From: Pseudomonadota bacterium
GTDB lineage: Bacteria > Bdellovibrionota_B > Oligoflexia > Oligoflexales > CAIYRB01
Direction: 5' to 3'
DNA: 46,891 nt
Assembly: GCA_026390445.1 (NCBI GenBank)
Contig: JAPLFX010000008.1
Span: 1-46,891 of the forward strand
The position numbers and the translations under genes were made by a program. Within the stretch, counting starts at the first letter, position 1, and each line of letters begins with the position of its first letter. Below, one piece after another: positions 33,526-43,786 of this stretch. Below the pieces are notes generated by a model. The model ran no database searches. It worked only from the letters and a program-made list of their open reading frames with translations, and was not told where the DNA came from.

Positions 33526-34218
33526 CTAGGCTTCGGTCAGAGGTGACTCACTCGGATTGGTCGCCTCAGTCGCCTCGGCATAGTGCTCGGTACCAATATG
33601 AATCATCGGCCGACCGCGCTCTTGCCGCGATAGATTGGTATCGCGCAGTGAGTAGACGCAGCCGCAGTACTCCTGCTTATAAAAGCCCTCACGCTTGGCA
33701 ATCTCGTACATCCGGTGCGAGCCGCCCTGCTTGCGCCAGTTAAACGTCCAGTAGCTTAGACCGGGATAACGCGCCGCTGCACGTTCGCCGCAGCCGTTGA
33801 TCTGGTCCATATCCTTCCACCGCGAGATGCCAAGACAACTCGTGAAGACGTCAAACCCATGCTCCGCGGCGTAGGCAGCCGTCTTTTCAAAGCGCATCGA
33901 AAAGCACTCGGTGCAGCGAATGCCCTTCTCGGGCTCATCCTCCATGCCCTTAGTGCGGTCAAACCACCGGCCGGTATCGTAGTCGGCATCGATAAACTCA
34001 ATCCCCATCTTCTCGGCAAAGCGGATGTTCTCCTCCTTGCGCAGGAGATACTCCTTACGCGGATGAATGTTGGGATTGTAAAAATAGATCGTCATATCGA
34101 TGCCGGACGCATGCATCGACTCCATCACCTCACCGGAGCAGGGGGCACAGCAGGAATGGAGCAACACGCGCCTGGACCCGTTGGGTGGGGTCAAGCGCGG
34201 TAAGGATTGATCTGACAT
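33526..34218 (-). CDS. queH: Epoxyqueuosine reductase QueH
   Basis: A 230-residue QueH (DUF208) protein that finishes queuosine synthesis (epoxyqueuosine to queuosine in tRNA). The cysteine motifs are [10 protein letters not shown] near residue 22, CTECFSMRF and [20 protein letters not shown] and [19 protein letters not shown] are typical. It lies 7 bp downstream of prpB, so it may be co-transcribed with the catabolic operon. Confidence 0.93.
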   Translation of the reverse strand: MSDQSLPRLTPPNGSRRVLLHSCCAPCSGEVMESMHASGIDMTIYFYNPNIHPRKEYLLRKEENIRFAEKMGIEFIDADYDTGRWFDRTKGMEDEPEKGIRCTECFSMRFEKTAAYAAEHGFDVFTSCLGISRWKDMDQINGCGERAAARYPGLSYWTFNWRKQGGSHRMYEIAKREGFYKQEYCGCVYSLRDTNLSRQERGRPMIHIGTEHYAEATEATNPSESPLTEA

Positions 34219-34225
34219 GAGGCGG

Positions 34226-35125
34226 TTACTTTATCCGAAAGTTGAAAATTCCCTGATCCAGGGTGTTGTAAGCTTCGTAGCGCGACAAGGCGTAGAGATC
34301 CTTGCGGTGCTGCATCTTGTCCAGCAAGCCCTCTTGGGTGCCCTTGCTCTTGATCTCCCCGAGGCCATCCACCGTCGCCTTCATGGCCAGACGGAAGGTC
34401 GTCACTGGATAGATGACGATGTTGTAGCCGAGTCCGGAAAGCTGGTCAAAGGTCAACAGCTTTGATTTACCAAACTCAGTCATATTTGCCAATAAAGGCG
34501 CCTGGATAGCCTTTCGGAAGGCGGCGAACTCGGCCTCGTTTTCGAGCGCTTCAATAAAGATACAGTCGGCGCCAGCATCGATATAAGCCTTGGCCCTATC
34601 AACGGCCTTGGCCAAACCCTCCGTCGCCCGAGAATCGGTCCGTGCGATCAGGAGAAAGTTGGCGTCGAGCTGCTTGCCGTGGGCAGCGGCAGTGATCTTA
34701 CGCACCATGTCATCGCGGCTCACGATCGCCTTACCGTCGAGGTGACCGCAGCGCTTTGGATTGACTTGGTCTTCCAGATGACAACCCGCCAACCCCATCT
34801 CGATCATCTCCTGCACCGAACGACTGGCACTCATCGGCTCACCAAAGCCGGTATCGATGTCGATAATCGACGGCAGTTTAGTCGTACGGGCAATCTGCCG
34901 ACCTCGCTGCGCCACCTCGGTAAGGGTCGTCAGTCCGATGTCTGGATAGCCGAGATCATTGGAGAGCACGGATCCAGAAATATAGACGCCATCAAAACCC
35001 TGCTCTTCGATGGCCATGCTTACCAGCGGCGACCAAGACCCAGGAAACTGCAGCAAGCGCCCACTGCTTAGAGCCTGCCGCAGTGCCAGTCGCTTCTCTG
35101 CCGGAGAGACCGTTGGGAACAGCAT
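34226..35125 (-). CDS. prpB: 2-Methylisocitrate lyase
   Basis: A 299-residue isocitrate-lyase-family enzyme: 2-methylisocitrate to pyruvate and succinate. Features are [40 protein letters not shown] (KRCGH active site) and [12 protein letters not shown]. Its ATG overlaps the prpD stop by one base (TAATG). This is the last step of the 2-methylcitrate cycle. Confidence 0.95.
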   Translation of the reverse strand: MLFPTVSPAEKRLALRQALSSGRLLQFPGSWSPLVSMAIEEQGFDGVYISGSVLSNDLGYPDIGLTTLTEVAQRGRQIARTTKLPSIIDIDTGFGEPMSASRSVQEMIEMGLAGCHLEDQVNPKRCGHLDGKAIVSRDDMVRKITAAAHGKQLDANFLLIARTDSRATEGLAKAVDRAKAYIDAGADCIFIEALENEAEFAAFRKAIQAPLLANMTEFGKSKLLTFDQLSGLGYNIVIYPVTTFRLAMKATVDGLGEIKSKGTQEGLLDKMQHRKDLYALSRYEAYNTLDQGIFNFRIK

Positions 35126-36633
35126 TAAAAGATCCCCCGGTCGTCACGCTTGTGGTGACTAAGGCGGCTTAAGTCCACCTGGACGTTGAGCAACTTCACT
35201 TGAGCGGGGCTGAGTTCTGGAAGTTGTTCGACTAGGCCGATAAAGCGGTCGCGTTCCGCCTTAGCAATGACCTCGCCGGTCAGCAGATCAAACTTGCGGA
35301 TATAGTCCGCACGTTTAAACGGCCTGGCGCCGGCGGGATGAGCATCGGCTAGCTTAAGCTCGTCTTGGAACTTTTCGCCATTGTTTAGGGTGATCTCGAC
35401 ACGACCACCGAAGGCCTTCTTGTTAGGATCCTGCTCGTGATAGAGCTGTGTCCACTGCGCCTCCTCGACGGTAGTGATCTTGTGCCATAGGCGGACGGTA
35501 TCGGCGCGCTTGGCCCGCTCGGGTGCGTAGGAGTCGACATGATGCCAAACGCCATCCTGCAGGGCGACCGCGAAGATATACATGATCGAATGGTCCAAGG
35601 TCTCACGTGAGGCATTGGGATCCATCTTTTGTGGATCATTGGCACCGGTACCGATCACATAGTGGGTATGGTGCGAGGTATGGATGACGATGCTCTTGAT
35701 GTCGTCAAAGTTCTTAATCCTTGGCCGCATCTTGCGGGCAAGATCGATCAGCGCCTGAGACTGGTATTCAGCCGAGTGTTCCTTGGTGTAGGTTTCCAGG
35801 ATCGCGCGCTTCTCCTCGCCGGACTCTGGCAGCGGGACTTCGTAGTGGCCTTGTTTGCCGCCGAGCATATAGGCGATGACCGAGTCTTCTCCTTCGTAAA
35901 TCGGCGACGGAGCGCCCTCGCCGCGCATGACGCGGTCCACTGCTTCGATGGCGAGCTTCCCAGCATGGGCCGGCGCATAGGCTTTCCACGACGAAATTTC
36001 GCCCTTACGCGACTGTCTTGTGGTGAATGAGACATGCACCGCTTGCTGAATGGCCTGATAGATGGTCTCCGTCGACAGACCCAGCATCGTCCCGATGCCG
36101 GCCGCTTGGGCGGGGCAAAGGTGGGCGATATGGTCCTTTTTAAACTCATGCAGACAGATGGCCTTGACCAGATCGACGTGGATTTCATAGCCGGTGACGA
36201 TGCCCGCAAGCAGCTCTTTACCCGACTTATTCAGCTGCTGCGCAACACTGAGGATCGGCGGAATATTATCGCCCGGATGCGAGTAATCAGCCGCAAGGTA
36301 GGTGTCATGATAGTCGAGCTCACGCACCGCCGTGCCGTTGGCCCATGCCGCCCATTCACAGTCAAAGCGCTGGTCATTGGGCATGCCAAACACCGTGGCG
36401 CCAGTGCTGCGCGGGTGGGCGATTGCCATGGCCCGAGCTGAGGCAACGGGGCGGCGATTTACCGAAGCGATGGCGACCGAGGCATTGTCGATAATGCGAT
36501 TGATCACCATATCGACTACGTCGGCTTTGATGGGTGTCTGATCTGCAGCGACCGCAGCCATCTTCCAGGCTAGCTGATCTTTGCGAGCCAGGGGCTCTTT
36601 CGACGGATAGACGCGAACAGGGTGCTTTTTCAT
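35125..36633 (-). CDS. prpD: 2-Methylcitrate dehydratase
   Basis: A MmgE/PrpD-family enzyme of about 502 residues, dehydrating 2-methylcitrate to 2-methylaconitate. [31 protein letters not shown] and [18 protein letters not shown] are typical. AGGA suits the ATG at 36633 better than the ATG at 36639, where it would be one base away. The stop overlaps prpB. No separate aconitase (acnD) or PrpF is in the window; PrpD may do the dehydration alone, with a general aconitase for rehydration. Confidence 0.94.
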   Translation of the reverse strand: MKKHPVRVYPSKEPLARKDQLAWKMAAVAADQTPIKADVVDMVINRIIDNASVAIASVNRRPVASARAMAIAHPRSTGATVFGMPNDQRFDCEWAAWANGTAVRELDYHDTYLAADYSHPGDNIPPILSVAQQLNKSGKELLAGIVTGYEIHVDLVKAICLHEFKKDHIAHLCPAQAAGIGTMLGLSTETIYQAIQQAVHVSFTTRQSRKGEISSWKAYAPAHAGKLAIEAVDRVMRGEGAPSPIYEGEDSVIAYMLGGKQGHYEVPLPESGEEKRAILETYTKEHSAEYQSQALIDLARKMRPRIKNFDDIKSIVIHTSHHTHYVIGTGANDPQKMDPNASRETLDHSIMYIFAVALQDGVWHHVDSYAPERAKRADTVRLWHKITTVEEAQWTQLYHEQDPNKKAFGGRVEITLNNGEKFQDELKLADAHPAGARPFKRADYIRKFDLLTGEVIAKAERDRFIGLVEQLPELSPAQVKLLNVQVDLSRLSHHKRDDRGIF

Positions 36634-36656
36634 AGTCATTCCTATAGGTGAAAGGC

Positions 36657-37627
36657 CTAAGCTGAAACGGCTTTAGTCGGGGTTAGGAGCTGCAAGATGC
36701 TGGAGAAATCCTGACCACCATGGCCAAGTTTGCTCCACATCGCAAAAAGATCTCGGGCTAAGTGACCAAGCGGAGTCGCCGTCTGCGCGGATTGGCTAGC
36801 GGCTAAGGCTAGGCCGAGATCCTTGGCCATGAGATCGACGGCGAAGCCGCCTGAATACTGGCGCGAAGCAGGGGCGTTTTCCATCACGCCAGGATATGGA
36901 TTGTAAACCTCTAGAGACCAGTTGCGACCCGAGCTTTTGCTCATGATGTCGCTGAGGACCTTCGGCTCCATACCCAACGCCACGCCTAGATTTAAGGCCT
37001 CGGAGGTCCCGATCATGTGGATGGCCAGCAGCATATTGTTGCATATCTTGACGACCTGACCACTGCCAGCCGGTCCGGCATGAAAGATGTTTTTACCCAT
37101 CGCCTGGAGGATTTTTTCTGCTTCGGCGACGACATCAGGCAAACCGCCCACCATAAAGGTCAGGGTCCCGGCCTTGGCGCCGCCGACGCCGCCGGACACC
37201 GGAGCATCGATCATCCGACTACCGTGCTGGGTTGCGCCGTGACTCACCTTGCGGCTGGCCTGGGGTGAGATCGTGCTGCTATCGATCAGCAGACAGGACC
37301 GCTTGTTGAGCGCAGCCAAAATGCCCTTAGGGCCGAGGTATAGCTCTTCGACCAATTGGTCAGACGGGAGCATTGAGACCACGACGTCGACATTTAAGCA
37401 CGCTTGCTCAACGCTGTCGGCGGCTTTACCCCCAGCCGCGACGAAGCTCTCCACGGCCGCCGCGACTGGATCAAAGCCAGTCACCGTATGTTACCCCCAG
37501 CCGCGACGAAGCTCTCCACGGCCGCCGCGACTGGATCAAAGCCAGTCACCGTATGACCAGCGTGGAGCAGATTTGCGGCCATGGGGCCGCCCATATTGCC
37601 GAGACCAAAAAATGCAATCTTGCTCAT
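36657..37627 (-). pseudogene. mmsB: 3-Hydroxyisobutyrate dehydrogenase, frameshifted by a 65-bp duplication
   Basis: The ATG at 37627 starts MSKIAFFGLGNMGGPMAANL, the Rossmann NAD motif of this dehydrogenase. After 48 codons the frame meets TGA at 37483-37481, because an exact 65-bp copy was inserted (37426-37555). The rest, from a GTG at 37484, is in another frame for 275 residues: VVVSMLPSDQ, APVSGGVGGAKAGTLTFMVGG, and KICNNMLLAIHMIGTSEALNLG are the family's middle and C-terminal parts. The GTG overlaps the TGA, so the second piece might be re-initiated, but without the Rossmann loop. Loss of one copy would restore the full gene. The enzyme oxidises 3-hydroxyisobutyrate to methylmalonate semialdehyde. 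Confidence 0.88.
37426..37555. repeat. Exact 65-bp tandem duplication within mmsB
   Basis: Copy 1 is 37426-37490 and copy 2 is 37491-37555; both start TTACCCCCAGCCGCG and end GTCACCGTATG and are identical. The unit is 65 bp (not a multiple of 3), so the frame shifts by two bases. Perfect identity means it is recent (or an assembly artefact). Confidence 0.93.
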
Positions 37628-37699
37628 CAGGAACTCGTTTCACCATGGGGTTGTTAAAACCATATCGACGCGCCAAACAGCGCAAAAAAACTTAGCGAC

Positions 37700-38839
37700 C
37701 TATTTTAAGCTGCGCAGAGGATGCTCCACGTCACCCCAGACCGGGGCGACATAGGACGAGATGGACGCGCGACTCACCTCCGCGAGCGAGGCAGGACTCC
37801 AATGCGGCTTTTGATCCTTATCGATCAACACAGCCCGCACGCCCTCAACAAAGTCGGCATGCGCCGTACACCTAGTGACCACCTGAAGCTCGTAGCGAAA
37901 TGCTGACGCCAAATCAATGTCACGGCCTTTATCCTGCTGCGCAAAGATGAGTGCCGCAATACTCGGAGATCCGTTTAAGAAGGTCTTCTTACCGGCATCA
38001 ATCCAATCGTCTCCGGGTGGAACTTTCTGCATCAAAGCGGCAAATGATGCCAGATCCGGCCCCGAACATACCGACTCAATAAACGCCAGGTGCTCTTCAA
38101 GCGGCGAGGCCACCTTCGCAAGCGTCGCAGCAGTCTGGGCCTTTTGCCGCAAATATCGACTCAGCACAGCGTCATTGGCGCCGCGGTCGGCTGCGGCCCA
38201 GTCAAGATCTGGCAGCTCTTTCAGTAGACTGGGCAGCTGTTCGGCGCTGAGCAAAAAGTCGGCAAGACCAGCAAAGACCCCATCCGCGCCATTGATCCGG
38301 GTCCCCGTCAACGCCAGATAAAGCCCGACCTTCGACACTAAGCGGGGTAGAAAATAAGTCGCGCCGACATCGGGCAAGAGTCCGATGGAGATCTCTGGCA
38401 TGGCGAGTTTGGTCTTGTCGGTGACAACGCGATGCGACGCTCCGACCATGAGGCCGAGGCCACCGCCCATCACGATGCCGTGGCCGAGGCACAGGACCGG
38501 TTTTGTATACTTGTGTATATGATAATCAAGGGCATATTCACGCGTAAAAAACTCGGCGCAAACCTTTGAATAGGCATCCCCTTCGGCCTGGCTACGCCGC
38601 GCGGCTGCGTACAGAAAGCGGACGTCCCCACCGGCGCAAAAGGCCTTGCCACCAGCCCCTTGAAGGACGACGCAGACCACCTGCGGGTCGCGTTCCCACC
38701 GCTGCAGCTGCGCGGCAAGGAGGTCGATCATTTCTAGAGTGAGTGCGTTGAGACTTGCCGGTAGGTTGAGCGTCGCAACCCCGATGATCAGACCATGACC
38801 CGCCGCCAGGTCTTCGACTAGGATCACTTCTTCCGCCAT
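37700..38839 (-). CDS. 3-Hydroxyisobutyryl-CoA hydrolase
   Basis: A 379-residue crotonase-fold enzyme: 3-hydroxyisobutyryl-CoA to 3-hydroxyisobutyrate + CoA in valine breakdown. The oxyanion pieces are GGKAFCAGGDVRFLY and HGIVMGGGLGLMVGASHRVVT. The longer C-terminal part (VPPGDDWIDAGKK, DFVEGVRAVLIDKDQKPHW) separates HIBYL-CoA hydrolases from plain enoyl-CoA hydratases. Good ribosome site (GGAG). It lies between the acyl-CoA dehydrogenase and mmsB. Confidence 0.9.
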   Translation of the reverse strand: MAEEVILVEDLAAGHGLIIGVATLNLPASLNALTLEMIDLLAAQLQRWERDPQVVCVVLQGAGGKAFCAGGDVRFLYAAARRSQAEGDAYSKVCAEFFTREYALDYHIHKYTKPVLCLGHGIVMGGGLGLMVGASHRVVTDKTKLAMPEISIGLLPDVGATYFLPRLVSKVGLYLALTGTRINGADGVFAGLADFLLSAEQLPSLLKELPDLDWAAADRGANDAVLSRYLRQKAQTAATLAKVASPLEEHLAFIESVCSGPDLASFAALMQKVPPGDDWIDAGKKTFLNGSPSIAALIFAQQDKGRDIDLASAFRYELQVVTRCTAHADFVEGVRAVLIDKDQKPHWSPASLAEVSRASISSYVAPVWGDVEHPLRSLK

Positions 38840-38868
38840 ATCGACACTCCTAGGAATGGGTACCGGGA

Positions 38869-40029
38869 TCAGCGCAGCGTCAGCGCTGCACCTTCTTCAA
38901 GAATCGCTCTGGCGATGATGACGCGCATGATCTCGTTGGTGCCTTCAACGATTTGATGCGCACGGGCATCGCGCATCAAGCGCTCCAGCGGATATTCTTG
39001 GGTAAAGCCGTAGCCCCCATGAATTTGCAGGGCGTCGTTACAAACCTTAAAGCTCAGATCGGTGGCGAGGCGCTTGGCCATGGCACAATAGACACTGGCG
39101 TCTTCGCTCTGCTGATCTAGTTTAGTCGCGGCAAGTCGCACCATCTGGCGCGACGCGACCGTCTCCGTCAGCATATCGGCCAGCTTGAATTGGAGCGCTT
39201 GGAACGATGCCAAGGCTTTGCCAAATTGCTCGCGCTGGTGCATGTACTTTTGCGTCTGCGTCAGCGCCGCCTGTGCTGCACCGACCGAGCAGGTGGCGAT
39301 ATTGATGCGACCGCCGTCGAGACCTTTCATGGCAATACGAAACCCGCTGCCTTCCGTGCCGAGGAGGTGAGACTCGTCGACTGTCACATCATCAAAATAG
39401 ATCACCCGGGTCGATTGCGAGTTCCAGCCAAGCTTGCGCTCATTCTCGCCAAAGGTGATCCCCTTGCTACTGGTGGGTACCACAAAGGCCGAGACTCCTT
39501 TAGGCCCAGAGGCTCCGGTCCGGGCCATAACGACGAGAACATCGGTTTCGCCGCCACCCGAAACAAAAGCCTTACTGCCCTTAAGGATATAACTTGAACC
39601 CTTTTTGGTTGCCGTCGTGCGCAAGGCGGCAGCATCAGAACCCGAGCCAGGTTCTGTCAGGCAATAGGACCCAAGCTTGGTACCCGCCGCCAACTCCGGA
39701 CAGTAGAGCTGCCGGATTTCTGGTTTGGCAAAGGTGTCAATCATCCACGTCACCATATTATGAATGGTGATATAGGCCGTCGTGGACGGACAGGCCGCCG
39801 CGAGTTCCTCAAAGGCGATGGAAGCATCGAGGCGCGGCAAACCAAGTCCACCGACGTCCTCGCGGGTATACATCCCGCAAAAACCCATCTCGCCAGCTTG
39901 AGCGATCGCTGCTCGCGGAAAGATCTTGTGTTGATCCCAGTGCGCCGCCTCAGGCGCCAGAACCGTCTCTGCGAAGGTTCTAGCTGCCTGTTGGATGGCC
40001 GCCTGCTCGTCATTCAAATCAAAATTCAT
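38869..40029 (-). CDS. Acyl-CoA dehydrogenase, probably isobutyryl-CoA dehydrogenase
   Basis: From ATG 40029 (MNFDLNDEQ; the upstream start at 40074 overlaps mmsA) about 386 residues. Motifs are CLTEPGSGSDAAALRTTA, KAFVSGGGETDVLVVMARTG, GFRIAMKGLDGGRINIA and the catalytic-glutamate region IVEGTNEIMR. The FAD enzyme would make methacrylyl-CoA from isobutyryl-CoA. The assignment to isobutyryl-CoA rests on its neighbours in the valine pathway. Confidence 0.9.
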   Translation of the reverse strand: MNFDLNDEQAAIQQAARTFAETVLAPEAAHWDQHKIFPRAAIAQAGEMGFCGMYTREDVGGLGLPRLDASIAFEELAAACPSTTAYITIHNMVTWMIDTFAKPEIRQLYCPELAAGTKLGSYCLTEPGSGSDAAALRTTATKKGSSYILKGSKAFVSGGGETDVLVVMARTGASGPKGVSAFVVPTSSKGITFGENERKLGWNSQSTRVIYFDDVTVDESHLLGTEGSGFRIAMKGLDGGRINIATCSVGAAQAALTQTQKYMHQREQFGKALASFQALQFKLADMLTETVASRQMVRLAATKLDQQSEDASVYCAMAKRLATDLSFKVCNDALQIHGGYGFTQEYPLERLMRDARAHQIVEGTNEIMRVIIARAILEEGAALTLR

Positions 40030-40070
40030 AGCACCTACAGACCTAAAATTGGCGAAACCCGCGCTGACAG

Positions 40071-41564
40071 TCACTGCAAGCTGATGGTCATATTCGGACC
40101 CGAGACCACCTGGTCGTCAAACCAGCGCGCCGTCACGGTCTTGGTTTCGGTGTAGAAACGGACCCCCTGCTTACCGTAGGCATGTAGGTCGCCAAAGAAC
40201 GACTTGCGCCAGCCAGTAAACGAGAAAAACGGCAGCGGCACTGGGATCGGCACGTTGATGCCGACTTGACCGACGAGAATTTCATGCTGGAATTTACGTG
40301 CGGCAGCGCCCGAAGAGGTGAAGATCGACGTGCCATTGCCGTACGGATTGTTATTGATCAGCTCTATCGCTTCGCTGAGCGTCTTCGCGCGTAGCAGCAA
40401 CAGCACCGGACCAAAGATCTCTTCTTGGTAGATCGTCATCTCTGGTGTGACTTGATCGAAAAGAGTCGGACCGACAAAATTGCCGCGTGGATGCGTTTTA
40501 GAGGTAAAGGCGCTCCCATCGAGCAGACATTTGGCCCCCTCTTTGCGACCTTGGGCGATGAGGCCAAGGATCTTGTCCCGAGCTTTGACACTGATCTGCG
40601 GACCGTAGGCAGCCTCGGGCTGATCCCAGCTGCCTGGGCTAATCGTCGTCATGGCTTGTTTGATGTCATCGACCCAATGTCCAGCCTCGCCAACAAGCAC
40701 GGCGACGCTGTTGGCCATACATCGTTGACCACCGGCTCCGCAGGCCGAACCCAAAAGATTGTTGATGGTCTGTTCTTTGTTAGCATCGGGCATCACGACC
40801 ATGTGGTTCTTCGCGCCGCCAAAGGCCTGGACGCGCTTTAGATTACGCGTGCCAGTACGGTAGACGTGCTCGGCGACAGGTACCGATCCGACAAAGGAGA
40901 TCGCCTGAATATCAGGATGATTGAGCAAGAAATCGACCTGCTCCTTGCCGCCATGAATGACGTTGAGCACACCCTTGGGAAAGCCAGCCTCGACAAATAG
41001 CTCAGTCAGGCGCGTCGGTGTCAGCGGATCTTGCTCCGACGGCTTCAGGATAAAGGTGTTACCGCAGGCAATCGCCATCGGGTACATCCACAGCGGGATC
41101 ATCGCCGGAAAGTTAAACGGCGTAATGCCGGCACAGATACCAAGCGGCTGCACGTAGCTGTAGGTATCGATGGCCCGCGCCACATTTTCGACGGTCTCGC
41201 CCATCATCAGGCTGGACACGTTGCAGGCGTGCTCAACTACCTCGATGCCGCGCCATACGTCGCCTTTAGCATCAGCCAAAACCTTGCCGTTTTCCTTTGC
41301 CAGGATCTCGGCGATCTCGTCTTGATGTTGCTTTAGTAGATGCTGATACTTAAGGAACAACCGTGCCCGCTCCGGAGTCGGCACTTCCTTCCAGGTTTTA
41401 AAGGCGCTTTTAGCGCTAGCCACAGCCGCCTGCATCTCTTCTAGAGTGGCAAAAGGGACCTGCGCCAGTTCTTCTTGGTTGGCCGGGTTGATAACCGGCA
41501 CCGTATGACTGGCACGGCTTTGGACGAACTCACCGTTGATAAAGAGTGGAACTTTTTTTGACAT
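40071..41564 (-). CDS. mmsA: Methylmalonate-semialdehyde dehydrogenase (acylating)
   Basis: A 497-residue CoA-acylating aldehyde dehydrogenase that makes propionyl-CoA + CO2. Typical pieces are [46 protein letters not shown] and the catalytic-cysteine segment [17 protein letters not shown]. The family's usual [20 protein letters not shown] is near the C-terminus. Start has GAGG upstream. Confidence 0.95.
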   Translation of the reverse strand: MSKKVPLFINGEFVQSRASHTVPVINPANQEELAQVPFATLEEMQAAVASAKSAFKTWKEVPTPERARLFLKYQHLLKQHQDEIAEILAKENGKVLADAKGDVWRGIEVVEHACNVSSLMMGETVENVARAIDTYSYVQPLGICAGITPFNFPAMIPLWMYPMAIACGNTFILKPSEQDPLTPTRLTELFVEAGFPKGVLNVIHGGKEQVDFLLNHPDIQAISFVGSVPVAEHVYRTGTRNLKRVQAFGGAKNHMVVMPDANKEQTINNLLGSACGAGGQRCMANSVAVLVGEAGHWVDDIKQAMTTISPGSWDQPEAAYGPQISVKARDKILGLIAQGRKEGAKCLLDGSAFTSKTHPRGNFVGPTLFDQVTPEMTIYQEEIFGPVLLLLRAKTLSEAIELINNNPYGNGTSIFTSSGAAARKFQHEILVGQVGINVPIPVPLPFFSFTGWRKSFFGDLHAYGKQGVRFYTETKTVTARWFDDQVVSGPNMTISLQ

Positions 41565-41615
41565 GAGGCAGCCTCGCGCAATGTGTGAAAGAATCTTTCG
41601 CCGGTCGCTTCGGTC

Positions 41616-42779
41616 TTAGCGCTGCGCCAGCGGCGCCACTTTGCGCTGAGCAGCGCCAACATACTCACTTAATGGCCGGATGATGCGGTTATTTGCGACC
41701 TGCTCCATCACGTGGGCAGACCACCCCGTAGTGCGGGCCATGACGAAGATCGGGGTAAAGAATTCAATCTCAAAACCCATCATGTAGTAGGCCGGACCGG
41801 AGGGAAAATCGAGGTTCGGGTAGATCTTTTTCTTTTCGACCATGACCTTTTCCAGGCCATCGTACATCTTCATCCACTTGCTCTCGCCGGTGACCTGAGC
41901 CATCTGCTGTGCATATTTTTTCATCGTCGGAACGCGCGAATCACCGGACTTATAGACGCGGTGACCAAAGCCCATGACCTTTTTCTTGCTAGCGAGAGCA
42001 TCGAGCATCCAGCTCTCGGCCTTGGCGGCGTCGCCGATCTCGATCATCATATGCATGACCTGCTCATTGGCCCCACCGTGTAGCGGCCCCTTTAGAGCGC
42101 CGATCCCGGCCACAGTTGCCGAGTATATATCCGATTGCGTCGAGGTGACGACGCGCGAGGCAAAGGTCGATGCATTGAAGCTATGCTCAGCATAAAGCGT
42201 CAAGGACACCTCAAAGGCCCTGACTATTTCCGCTTGCGGCACCTTGCCAAAGTACATGTAGAAGAAGTTTGCGGCGATCGATAGATCGGTCCGCGGTGCC
42301 AGGACTTCTAGCCCCTTTCTGATACGGTAATCAGCGGCGACGATGGTTGGCATCTTGGCCAAAAGCGAGATCGCCTTGTCCAAATTGGTCGCTGGCGTAT
42401 CGTCCCAGATGCGCTCGTCTTCGCAACCGAGCAGAGATACCACCGTACGCAGAGAGTCCATGGGATGGCATTTGCGCGGCAGGGTCTTTAAGACGGCCAA
42501 TGCGGCTGGCGACAAGGTCCGTAGCGAGCGCTCCTTTTTCGTAAATGCAGCCAATTCACTTTGGTTTGGCAGCTCGCCTTTGTAGAGTAGGTAAGCGACC
42601 TCTTCAAACGTGCAGTTTTCCGCCAAATCCTGCACCGGGTAGCCGCGATAGACCAGCGAGTTGGTGTCTGGATTCACCTTGGATACGGCGGTCGTATCGA
42701 TGACTGCACCTTCTAAACCCTTTTTGACGTTCATGCGCTCGGGTTCAGGGACGTAATCTGGGTTGATATACTCGCTCAT
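41616..42779 (-). CDS. prpC: 2-Methylcitrate synthase (citrate synthase family)
   Basis: A 387-residue citrate-synthase-family protein. The catalytic histidines are in GPLHGGANE and GFGHRVYKSGD, with the aspartate in the later FFTPIFVMARTTGW / PSGPAYYMMGF region. The neighbourhood (prpD, prpB, mmsA) and the type II-like length make 2-methylcitrate synthase (propionyl-CoA + oxaloacetate) the best call over plain citrate synthase. It is the first gene of the operon. Confidence 0.93.
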   Translation of the reverse strand: MSEYINPDYVPEPERMNVKKGLEGAVIDTTAVSKVNPDTNSLVYRGYPVQDLAENCTFEEVAYLLYKGELPNQSELAAFTKKERSLRTLSPAALAVLKTLPRKCHPMDSLRTVVSLLGCEDERIWDDTPATNLDKAISLLAKMPTIVAADYRIRKGLEVLAPRTDLSIAANFFYMYFGKVPQAEIVRAFEVSLTLYAEHSFNASTFASRVVTSTQSDIYSATVAGIGALKGPLHGGANEQVMHMMIEIGDAAKAESWMLDALASKKKVMGFGHRVYKSGDSRVPTMKKYAQQMAQVTGESKWMKMYDGLEKVMVEKKKIYPNLDFPSGPAYYMMGFEIEFFTPIFVMARTTGWSAHVMEQVANNRIIRPLSEYVGAAQRKVAPLAQR

Positions 42780-43146
42780 GAACGCTGGTCCTCATCGCTG
42801 GAAGGGGAGTAGAGAAAATCTTAAGCGATTTCCTAACATACGCCGCATGGACAATCACTTGAGCCGGATAATGGCCGCACCATACCGAAAAAGCTATGCT
42901 TTTGACATCCTGATTTTTATCCAATGAATATAGCGAATACAGGGTCTTCGCCCTGACCCAGGCGATAGGGGCGGGCAAACAATCGCCCCTACTTGAAGGA
43001 AAGATAAATATCGGCTATTTTGTCCCAATACCGTCGCTGCGCACCTGTATGGAAGGCCCATCTGTCCTGCCCAGATGGCTTGTATGGCAAGATCCAGGGA
43101 TATGCCTTGTTGCAGGCATCGAACAGCCAAGAAAGTACGAACGACG
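42780..43146. other. Gap between prpC and a secreted HAD-like gene
   Basis: 367 bases with no gene. It must hold the divergent promoters of prpC (minus strand) and the HAD-like gene (plus strand). A repeat with two palindromes lies at 42940-42991. I see no clear promoter hexamers. Confidence 0.45.
42940..42991. repeat. REP-like double palindrome
   Basis: CAGGG (42940-42944)/CCCTG (42951-42955) and TAGGGGCG (42966-42973)/CGCCCCTA (42984-42991) form two adjacent GC-rich hairpins of 5 and 8 bp. This is the style of REP-type extragenic repeats. Only one copy is in the window. Confidence 0.45.
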
Positions 43147-43782
43147 ATGTTTAGACTCATCACACTCCTCTGGTCCTCCCTGATATGCCTGACCACGCCA
43201 GTCCGCGCGGCTGATTGGGTGTACTTCGACCTAGGCGAGGTGATCCTCACCGGCTCGCCCGCTAGCGGCTATACCTTCGTAGCAGGGGTCATTGATGAGA
43301 TCACTCAACTGCACCAAGCCGGATACCAAGTCGGCATCATCTCCAACACACCTGAAGCCTGGGGTGCTGACTGCCATGCGAAGTTCACCTTTCTGCAAAA
43401 CTTTATCGCACCACGCCTAAAGGAACCGGTGGTGTTCCCGTGGAACGATTTCAGCAAGGTTGTTCAGCCGCCATTTGATCGGTATCGCAAACCTCAGGCC
43501 TTCATGTTTCTGCAGGGATTGGTCCAAGCATGCCCCAACCGTGCTTTGTACATCAGTGAGACGCGAAGCGAATTGGATGCCGCTAAAAAACTTGGCTATG
43601 CCACCTTCTTTAAGGCTGACAAGTCCGCGCCCTGGCCAAAAGTTGCCGAACTATCGCACCTGCTTGACGAGCAGTTCAGCTTCACCTATCCAAGCAACTG
43701 CGACCTCACTCCAATCCTTGCCGCTAGCCTCTTAGAGCAAGACCGCAGCAGCGGCGTTGCTGGCTGTGTCAGCACGCCTTAA
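43147..43782 (+). CDS. Secreted HAD-superfamily-like protein
   Basis: From ATG 43147 the product begins with a signal peptide (MFRLITLLWSSLICLTTPVRA). The HAD pieces are VYFDLGEVIL (motif I, nucleophile Asp), IISNTPEAWG (motif II), YRKPQAFMF (motif III Lys) and ETRSELDAAKKLGYATFF (motif IV). HAD proteins are usually cytosolic; this one is probably periplasmic. The second motif-I acid is replaced by Gly, as in many FDLGGV-type members. Phosphatase activity is plausible but unproved. The ORF could start at 43075, but the signal peptide supports 43147. Confidence 0.75.
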   Translation: MFRLITLLWSSLICLTTPVRAADWVYFDLGEVILTGSPASGYTFVAGVIDEITQLHQAGYQVGIISNTPEAWGADCHAKFTFLQNFIAPRLKEPVVFPWNDFSKVVQPPFDRYRKPQAFMFLQGLVQACPNRALYISETRSELDAAKKLGYATFFKADKSAPWPKVAELSHLLDEQFSFTYPSNCDLTPILAASLLEQDRSSGVAGCVSTP

Positions 43783-43786
43783 GGCC

